Shown piece after piece: positions 57,096 to 64,000 of a DNA stretch of 64,000 nt. The stretch is from positions 1-64,000 of the forward strand of contig CAMAUC010000007.1 of NCBI GenBank assembly GCA_945861265.1, in the 5' to 3' direction. A program made the translations under genes and the position numbers. The notes below the pieces were generated by a model. The model had not been told where the DNA came from. It ran no database searches and saw nothing but the letters and a program-made list of their open reading frames with translations. The DNA comes from Rhizobium sp. Q54. GTDB taxonomy: Bacteria; Pseudomonadota; Alphaproteobacteria; Rhizobiales; Xanthobacteraceae. Position 1 is the first letter of the stretch. Each line of letters opens with the position of its first letter.

Positions 57096-60000
57096 ATGTC
57101 GATCCTCGCCGGCCTGCACCACGTCACCCGCTATATCTATGACAAGCCGATCGCCCTCGGGCCGCAGATCGTGCGACTGCGGCCGGCGCCGCATGGCCGT
57201 ACGCGAATTCCGAGCTATTCGCTCAAGGTGAAGCCCGAACAGCATTTCGTGAACTGGCAGCAGGACCCGCACGGCAACTGGCTGGCGCGTTTCGTCTTCC
57301 CGGAAAAGACCAGCGAATTTTCGGTGACGGTCGATTTCCTCGCCGATCTCGAAGTCGTCAATCCGTTCGACTTTTTCGTTGAACCGTTTGCCGAACAGTG
57401 GCCGTTCGAGATGCCGGCCGACATCAAGGAAGATTTGCTGGCCTATGTCGATCCGGAACCGGCAGGTCCCCTGCTGCGGACGCTGATCGATTCGATTTCG
57501 CGCGAGAAGCGCAACACCGTCGACTTCCTGGTCGAGCTCAACCAGCGCATCCAGTCGATCGTCAAATATATCGTGCGTCTCGAACCGGGCGTGCAGACGC
57601 CGGAGGAGACGCTCGTCTCCGGCTACGGTTCATGCCGCGACTCGGCCTGGCTGCTGACGCAGCTGTTGCGCCATATCGGTCTGCCGGCGCGTTTCGTCTC
57701 CGGCTATCTCATTCAGCTGAAGCCGGACATCAAATCGCTCGACGGCCCGAGCGGCACCGATCACGACTTCACCGATCTGCACGCCTGGACCGAAGTCTAT
57801 CTGCCCGGCGCCGGCTGGATCGGTTTCGATCCGACGTCGGGCCTGTTGTGCGGCGAAGGTCATCTGCCGGTGGCGGCGACGCCGCATTACCGTTCCGCCG
57901 CGCCGATCACCGGCATGGTCGAACCGAGCGGCGTCGATTTCGAATTCGAAATGAAGATCGAGCGCATCGCCGAACGGCCGCGCGTCACCGCGCCGTTTTC
58001 GGACGACGCCTGGGCCGCGCTCGACGCGCTCGGCGAGAAGGTCGATGCCGATCTCATCGCCGGCGACGTGCGCCTGACCATGGGCGGCGAGCCGACCTTC
58101 GTGTCGATCGACGATTATCAATCGGCGGAATGGAACACCTCGGCGCTCGGACCGCAGAAACTCATCCGCGCCAACGATCTGATCAAGCGCCTACACGATC
58201 GCTTCGCGCCCGGCGCGCTGGTGCATTACGGCCAGGGCAAATGGTATCCCGGCGAGGAACTGCCGCGCTGGGCCTACTCATTATACTGGCGGCGCGACGG
58301 TCAGCCGGTCTGGCAGAATCTCGAATTGATCGCGCGCGGCCGAACCACGCCGGAGCCGACCTCGCTCGACGCGCAGAACTTCGCTGAAGGCGTCGCCGCG
58401 CGGCTCGGGCTGAAAGGCGAATTCGTGCAGCCGCTTTATGAAGACCCGGCCGACCGTCTGCTCAAGGAAGGCGCGCTGCCGCCGAATATCGATCCGGGCA
58501 ATCCGAAGCTCGACGATGCTGCCGAGCGCGGCCGCATCCTGCGTACCTTCGAGCGTCACCTCACCCATCCGACCGGCTTCGTCTTGCCGGTGCAGCACTG
58601 GAACGCTTCGGCGAAAGCCGGCTGGCTCAGCGAGCTGTGGCAGACGCGGCGCGGCCGGCTGTTCCTGATCGCCGGCGATTCGCCGGCCGGCTTCCGCCTG
58701 CCCTTGAGCCAACTGCCCTATTTCGTCGCCGCCGATTATCCGCACCTGGTGCCGGGCGATCCGATGGACGAGCATCCGCCATTGCCGGCGGCCGCCATGG
58801 TCGCAGCCCCGCCGCGCGCCGACAAACAGCCCGCCGCCGAAACTCTGGTCGCGCAGGCTGGTCCGCGCACGCTGGCAGGGTTACAGGCCTCCGGCATTCC
58901 GGTGCGCACCGCGCTGACTTTGGAAGTGCGCGACGGCCGTCTGTGCATCTTCATGCCGCCGACCGAGCGGCTGGAGGATTACCTCGAACTGCTGGCGGCG
59001 GTCGAAGCGACCGCGGCGGCGATGAAGCTGCCGGTCCATATCGAAGGCTATACGCCGCCGGTCGATCCGCGTATCGACGTCATCCGCGTCACGCCCGATC
59101 CCGGCGTCATCGAAGTCAATGTGCAACCGGCCTCGAGCTGGCGCGAAGCGGTCACCATCACGCGCGGCCTCTACGAAGACGCGCATCACTCGCGGCTCGG
59201 CACCGACAAATTCATGATTGACGGCCGTCACACCGGCACCGGCGGCGGCAATCACGTCGTGCTCGGCGGCCGCAATGCCGCCGACAGTCCGTTCCTGCGC
59301 CGGCCCGATCTGCTCAAGAGCCTGCTGATCTATTGGCAGCGCCATCCGTCATTGTCCTACCTGTTCTCCGGCCTGTTCATCGGTCCGACCAGCCAGGCGC
59401 CGCGCATGGATGAAGCGCGCACCGACATGTTGTACGAACTCGAAATCGCCTTCGCAAAAGTGCCGGCGCCGGATAAAGGCGAAGCACCGCCGCCGTGGCT
59501 GGTCGATCGTCTGTTCCGCAACATTCTGGTCGATGTCACCGGCAATACGCACCGCACTGAAATCTCCATCGACAAATTGTTCTCGCCGGACAGCGCCACC
59601 GGGCGCCTCGGCCTCGTCGAGTTCCGCGCTTTTGAAATGCCGCCCGATGCGCGCATGTCGCTGGCGCAGCAATTGCTGTTGCGCGCGCTGGTCGCCAAAT
59701 TCTGGCGCGCACCGCTCCACGGCCCGCTGGTGCGCTGGCAGACCGCGCTGCATGACAAATTCATGCTCGAGCATTTCGTCTGGGAAGATTTCCAGGACGT
59801 GCTGCGCGATCTCAAAAGCTCAGGCTACGACTTCGACCCGGTCTGGTTCGACGCGCAGCGCCAGTTCCGCTTCCCGCGCTACGGCGCGGTCGAGCATGCC
59901 GGCGTCAAGATGGAAATCCGCCACGCGCTGGAGCCGTGGCATGTGCTCGGCGAGGAAAACACCGCCGGCGGCACCTCGCGCTTTGTCGACTCCTCGGTCG

Positions 60001-60413
60001 AGCGCTTGCAGATCAAGGTCGAGGGCTTCGTCGAAGGCCGTCACCGCGTCACCTGCAACGGCCGCACGCTGCCATTGCGTTCGACCGGGCGCTCCGGCGA
60101 ATTCGTCGCCGGCGTCCGCTTCAAGGCGTGGAAGCTCGCCTCGGCGCTGCACCCGACGCTCGAAGTCGATGCGCCCCTCACCTTCGATATCGTCGATACC
60201 TGGAGCCGGCGCTCGCTGGGCGGTTGCGTCTATCACGTCGCGCATCCTGGCGGCCGCAATTACGAGACATTCCCTGTGAACTCCTACGAAGCGGAGGCCA
60301 GACGGCGGGCGCGCTTCGAGGATATCGGCCATACTCCCGGCCGCTTCGATCCGCCCGAATCGGCGCGCTCGCTCGAATATCCGACGACGCTCGACCTGCG
60401 GCGCGCGCCGTAA
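57096..60413 (+). CDS. Transglutaminase-DUF2126 protein (1105 aa)
   Basis: N-term transglutaminase [30 protein letters not shown]...[25 protein letters not shown]2126 [35 protein letters not shown]. Confidence 0.93.
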   Translation: MSILAGLHHVTRYIYDKPIALGPQIVRLRPAPHGRTRIPSYSLKVKPEQHFVNWQQDPHGNWLARFVFPEKTSEFSVTVDFLADLEVVNPFDFFVEPFAEQWPFEMPADIKEDLLAYVDPEPAGPLLRTLIDSISREKRNTVDFLVELNQRIQSIVKYIVRLEPGVQTPEETLVSGYGSCRDSAWLLTQLLRHIGLPARFVSGYLIQLKPDIKSLDGPSGTDHDFTDLHAWTEVYLPGAGWIGFDPTSGLLCGEGHLPVAATPHYRSAAPITGMVEPSGVDFEFEMKIERIAERPRVTAPFSDDAWAALDALGEKVDADLIAGDVRLTMGGEPTFVSIDDYQSAEWNTSALGPQKLIRANDLIKRLHDRFAPGALVHYGQGKWYPGEELPRWAYSLYWRRDGQPVWQNLELIARGRTTPEPTSLDAQNFAEGVAARLGLKGEFVQPLYEDPADRLLKEGALPPNIDPGNPKLDDAAERGRILRTFERHLTHPTGFVLPVQHWNASAKAGWLSELWQTRRGRLFLIAGDSPAGFRLPLSQLPYFVAADYPHLVPGDPMDEHPPLPAAAMVAAPPRADKQPAAETLVAQAGPRTLAGLQASGIPVRTALTLEVRDGRLCIFMPPTERLEDYLELLAAVEATAAAMKLPVHIEGYTPPVDPRIDVIRVTPDPGVIEVNVQPASSWREAVTITRGLYEDAHHSRLGTDKFMIDGRHTGTGGGNHVVLGGRNAADSPFLRRPDLLKSLLIYWQRHPSLSYLFSGLFIGPTSQAPRMDEARTDMLYELEIAFAKVPAPDKGEAPPPWLVDRLFRNILVDVTGNTHRTEISIDKLFSPDSATGRLGLVEFRAFEMPPDARMSLAQQLLLRALVAKFWRAPLHGPLVRWQTALHDKFMLEHFVWEDFQDVLRDLKSSGYDFDPVWFDAQRQFRFPRYGAVEHAGVKMEIRHALEPWHVLGEENTAGGTSRFVDSSVERLQIKVEGFVEGRHRVTCNGRTLPLRSTGRSGEFVAGVRFKAWKLASALHPTLEVDAPLTFDIVDTWSRRSLGGCVYHVAHPGGRNYETFPVNSYEAEARRRARFEDIGHTPGRFDPPESARSLEYPTTLDLRRAP

Positions 60414-60453
60414 CCGCCCTTCAACCGTATAGATCCCGGCAGCCGCACCGATA

Positions 60454-62940
60454 ATGCCAGCTCAACCCGACAGCCCCCGTGAATTCGACACCGGCGGCCT
60501 GGATCAGTTCGTGTCCGGCTACCGGACGCTGCCGGGCATTGTCGACGAGATGATGGACGGCGACGGCCGCGTGCGCGCGCACTGGAAGCCGCTGCTGTCG
60601 ATGCTGGCCGATCTCGGTCCTGAGGAAATCAACCGGCGCTTTGCCTCGGCCAACCGTTACTTGCGCGACTCGGGTGTGTTCTATCGCGTCTATGAGGACC
60701 CGGCCGGCGTCGAGCGGCCCTGGCCGCTCAGCCACATTCCGCTGCTGATCGATCCTTCCGAATGGAAGCAGCTTGAAGCCGGACTTATTCAACGTGCCGC
60801 GCTGCTCGAAGCCGTTTTGGCCGATGCCTATGGCCCCGGCCAATTGATCAAAGACGGCCGCCTGCCCGCCGCTTTGGTCGCTGGCAATCCCGAATATCTA
60901 AGACCGCTGGCCGGGGTCGAACCGCCGGGCGGATCGCATTTGCGATTTTACGCGGTCGATGTCGGCCGCGGGCCGGACGGGCGCTGGTGGGTGCTTGGCG
61001 ATCGCGCGCAGGCGCCAAGCGGCGCCGGCTACGCGATCGAGAACCGGCTGGCGCTGTCGCGCGCCATCCCGGACATCTACGGCAAGGCACGCGTCAAGCG
61101 CGTCGCGCCGTTCTTTCAGGCGTTTCAGGCCGAACTGTTTGAATACAACCGGCAGGACGATGCCCGCGTCTGCTTGCTGACGCCCGGGCCGATGAACGAA
61201 ACTTATTTCGAGCACGCTTATCTGGCGCGCTATCTCGGCCTGCTGCTGGTCGAAGGCGAAGACCTGATCGTGCGCAATGACGGCGTCTTCATCCGCACCA
61301 TATCGGGGCTGCGCCGCACCGAGGTGCTGTTGCGCCGCATCGACGCCGATTTCGCCGACCCGCTCGAACTCAATGCCGCTTCGCGTCTTGGCGTTGCCGG
61401 TCTGGTGCAGGCGGTGCGAGACGGCAAGGTGGTGATCGCCAACGCGCTCGGCGCCGGACTTGTCGAGGCCCGCGCCATGCTCGCTTTCCTACCGGCACTG
61501 GCGCCGCATGTGCTCGGCCAGGAACTGCTGTTGCCGAATGTCGCGACCTGGTGGCTCGGCCGCGCCGATGTGCGCGACGAGATTCTCGCCAAGCTCGACA
61601 GCATGGTAATCGCACCGGCTTTTGGCCCGGCTGGCGGCAGCCTCGGTTCCGAGCTGGACGACGTCCAACGCCGCGATCTGCTGCAAGCGATCCATGACCG
61701 TCGCATCGACTATGTCGCGCAGGAAGCGGTTACGTTATCGAGCACGCCGGTCTGGCGCGAGGGCAGATTGCAGCCGCGCCCATTCTCGCTGCGGCTTTTT
61801 CTCGCCAAGGTCGGCGACGGCTGGCAGGTGATGCCGGGCGGCTTCGTGCGCATCGCCGATAATCCGGACGCGCGCGCCATCAGCCTGCAAGGCGGCGACG
61901 CCACCGCCGATGCCTGGGTGCTGTCGGAAGGACCCGTGTCCGCCGTTACATTGTTGCCGGCGCCGGAACGGGTGACGATCCAGCGCGCGACCGGCATGTT
62001 GCCGAGTAGGGCCGCCGACAATCTCTTTTGGGTCGGCCGCTATGTCGAACGCGCCGAGGCGACATTGCGTCTGACGCGCGCACTGCTCAACCGCGTCGCC
62101 GATGCCGGCGACACCGCCGCGCCGATCGTCGCGGCGATTACCGACCTACTGCGGAGCTGGAGCGCCGCGCCGATCGATACCGGCGGCACGACGCCGGCCC
62201 TGGTGGCGCGTTCAGTGCTGACCGGCCGCGAATTCGACGGTTCGCTGCCGCGCCTGGTGTATTTCGCCCGCGCCGCCGCTTCCGTCATTCGCGAGCGCTT
62301 CTCGCCCGATGCCTGGCGCGCCATCGACGATCTGGTGGCGCTGATTGAGCTATCGCTGGCGCCCGGCCCGGTCGAGCGCGCCATGGTCGAGCGCGTCGAG
62401 GCGGCGCTGCGGATCATCTCGTCCTTCTCAGGCCTGGCGCAAGAGAATATGACGCAGCTGGCCGGCTGGCGCTTTCTCGAACTCGGCCGCCGCATCGAGC
62501 GCGCCTTGCAGACCTGTCGCTTCGTGCGCTGCTTCGCCGACGGCAGCGCGCCATCTGGCGGACTCGATGTGCTGCTGGAGCTTGCCGACAGCCAGCTCAC
62601 CTACCGGCAGCGTTATGTAATGATCGCCGCCAAGGCGCCGGTGATCGATCTGGTGATGCTGGACCCGAACAACCCGCGCTCGGTCGCCTTTCAGGTCGAC
62701 CGCATCGAGACGCATCTGGCGGCTCTGCCGAAAGGCCCGACGCCGGCCGGGCGCTTGACGCCGGTGCAGCAGATCGCCGCCTCGATCGCCACGCGCTTCC
62801 GCACCGCCGACGCCGGCAACATGACCGATGCGCAGATCATCGACGTCGAAGACGATCTGATGAAATTGTCGGAGGCGATTGCCTCGAGCTATCTAACCCA
62901 TATCGAGCGCTCGCAAACCGCGTGGGATGCGCAGTCATGA
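60454..62940 (+). CDS. Circularly permuted ATP-grasp (COG2308) fused to alpha-E domain (COG2307)
   Basis: N-term CP-ATP-grasp (PLSHIPLLIDPSEWKQLEAGLIQRAALLEAVLADAYGPG; MPGGFVRIAD); alpha-E start MLPSRAADNLFWVGRYVERAEATLRL near 61996. Confidence 0.93.
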   Translation: MPAQPDSPREFDTGGLDQFVSGYRTLPGIVDEMMDGDGRVRAHWKPLLSMLADLGPEEINRRFASANRYLRDSGVFYRVYEDPAGVERPWPLSHIPLLIDPSEWKQLEAGLIQRAALLEAVLADAYGPGQLIKDGRLPAALVAGNPEYLRPLAGVEPPGGSHLRFYAVDVGRGPDGRWWVLGDRAQAPSGAGYAIENRLALSRAIPDIYGKARVKRVAPFFQAFQAELFEYNRQDDARVCLLTPGPMNETYFEHAYLARYLGLLLVEGEDLIVRNDGVFIRTISGLRRTEVLLRRIDADFADPLELNAASRLGVAGLVQAVRDGKVVIANALGAGLVEARAMLAFLPALAPHVLGQELLLPNVATWWLGRADVRDEILAKLDSMVIAPAFGPAGGSLGSELDDVQRRDLLQAIHDRRIDYVAQEAVTLSSTPVWREGRLQPRPFSLRLFLAKVGDGWQVMPGGFVRIADNPDARAISLQGGDATADAWVLSEGPVSAVTLLPAPERVTIQRATGMLPSRAADNLFWVGRYVERAEATLRLTRALLNRVADAGDTAAPIVAAITDLLRSWSAAPIDTGGTTPALVARSVLTGREFDGSLPRLVYFARAAASVIRERFSPDAWRAIDDLVALIELSLAPGPVERAMVERVEAALRIISSFSGLAQENMTQLAGWRFLELGRRIERALQTCRFVRCFADGSAPSGGLDVLLELADSQLTYRQRYVMIAAKAPVIDLVMLDPNNPRSVAFQVDRIETHLAALPKGPTPAGRLTPVQQIAASIATRFRTADAGNMTDAQIIDVEDDLMKLSEAIASSYLTHIERSQTAWDAQS

Positions 62941-63809
62941 TCTACGACATTCGCCAGACCACAGCTTGCACTTATGCCTCGCCGGTGACGAACGCCTTTC
63001 ATGTGTTGCGCCAGACGCCGGTCAACCGTCCGGGGCAGCGCGTTCAGGTCTCGTCGTTGCAGATCGAGCCGGCGCCGGTGAGCCGGCGCGAGGGCCAGGA
63101 CTTCTTCGGCAACAGGCTGACCTGGATCGCGCTTGAAGACGCGCATGATACGCTGACGGTGAAAGTGTCGGCGCGGATTGCCATCGATGCCTTTGCGCTG
63201 CCGGCAAGCGCCCCCGCCTGGGAAGCGGTGCAGGAACAAGTGTTCGCTTCCGCCGACATTGGGCCGAGCGCGCCCGCGCATTTTCTGTTCGCCAGCCGCA
63301 TGGTCTCGCTCGATCCCGAAATCCGCGACTACGCACGCCAGAGCTTCCCGCCCGGCCGCGATATGCTGAAAGCCGCGAGCGAATTGATGCATCGGATCAA
63401 GACCGACATGGTCTACGAGATCGGCGCCACGTCGGTGACGACGACGCCGCCGATGTCGTTCGCCTTGCGGCGCGGCGTTTGCCAGGATTTCGCGCACATC
63501 ATGATTTCCGGCCTGCGCGGCATCGGCCTGCCGGCGGCTTATGTGAGCGGCTATCTGCGCACTATCCGCCCCGCCGGCGCGGCGCGTCTGCAGGGCGCCG
63601 ATGCGATGCACGCATGGGTGCTGGTCTGGTGCGGGTCCGATACCGGTTGGGTCGGCTTCGATCCAACCAACGACATGATCGCGTCGGATGAACACATCGT
63701 GCTGGCGATCGGCCGCGACTACACCGACGTTGCGCCGATGGATGGCGTGATCGTCGTCGCCGGCGGGCAGCACATCGACGTGTCGGTCAACGTCATTCCG
63801 GTCAGTTAG
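62937..63809 (+). CDS. Transglutaminase-like family protein (TG-5)
   Basis: RRGVCQDFAHIMISGLRGIGLPAAYVSGYL...MHAWVLVWCGSDTGWVGFDPTND; ATGA overlap with upstream gene. Confidence 0.93.
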   Translation: MIYDIRQTTACTYASPVTNAFHVLRQTPVNRPGQRVQVSSLQIEPAPVSRREGQDFFGNRLTWIALEDAHDTLTVKVSARIAIDAFALPASAPAWEAVQEQVFASADIGPSAPAHFLFASRMVSLDPEIRDYARQSFPPGRDMLKAASELMHRIKTDMVYEIGATSVTTTPPMSFALRRGVCQDFAHIMISGLRGIGLPAAYVSGYLRTIRPAGAARLQGADAMHAWVLVWCGSDTGWVGFDPTNDMIASDEHIVLAIGRDYTDVAPMDGVIVVAGGQHIDVSVNVIPVS

Positions 63810-64000
63810 CGGTTCGCCTTCGCATTGAGGGATTGACGGCGAGTTGAAACATTCGCCGCTGCATCTCGCCATAATTGCCGCATCGCGAAAATTTGAATTG
63901 GAAACCGGACGACGTTGGTCATTCGGTGGGCAAGGCGGCGTGACGCAACCGGCATGTTTCGCCAAACCGCTTGACTTAAGTCCCTTGTGGGGCAGAACTG

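Noticed and set aside
63830-64000. Possible next gene of the transglutaminase operon
   Set aside because: No convincing ORF in the last ~170 bp; operon continuation cannot be judged from this window

Overview
GC-rich alphaproteobacterial chromosome segment, probably Hyphomicrobiales/Rhizobiales (Bradyrhizobium/Xanthobacteraceae-like) judging from protein flavour. No tRNA, rRNA, CRISPR, phage or transposase genes were recognised. Contents: two NMT1/SsuA-type ABC transporters (1-2458, 20395-23910); an FAD/Fe-S oxidase divergent from serine-glyoxylate aminotransferase; benzoate-CoA-ligase-like enzyme; an M24-fold protein with altered metal ligands; an IpdAB-like CoA-transferase pair next to an MTHFR-family protein; an orphan form-II CoxL-like Mo-hydroxylase; succinate-semialdehyde dehydrogenase, enoyl-CoA hydratase and CaiB CoA-transferase; RhlE helicase plus IF-1; and a purine-to-allantoin catabolic island (PuuD, OHCU decarboxylase-HIU hydrolase fusion, Tsx-like porin, BMP-type ABC transporter, 8-oxoguanine deaminase, xanthine dehydrogenase). 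The most interesting system is a poorly characterised, predicted peptide-ligation/peptide-processing module in two arms that flank the purine island. Arm A (38200-43486) has three transglutaminase-fold proteins, an N-formylglutamate-amidohydrolase-like protein and an S10 carboxypeptidase. Arm B (57096-63809) has a transglutaminase-DUF2126 protein with GS-like amidoligase signatures, a circularly permuted ATP-grasp/alpha-E fusion and another transglutaminase. I also see a strong orphan sRNA candidate (~19070-19171, + strand) and a highly structured noncoding element (11029-11280).
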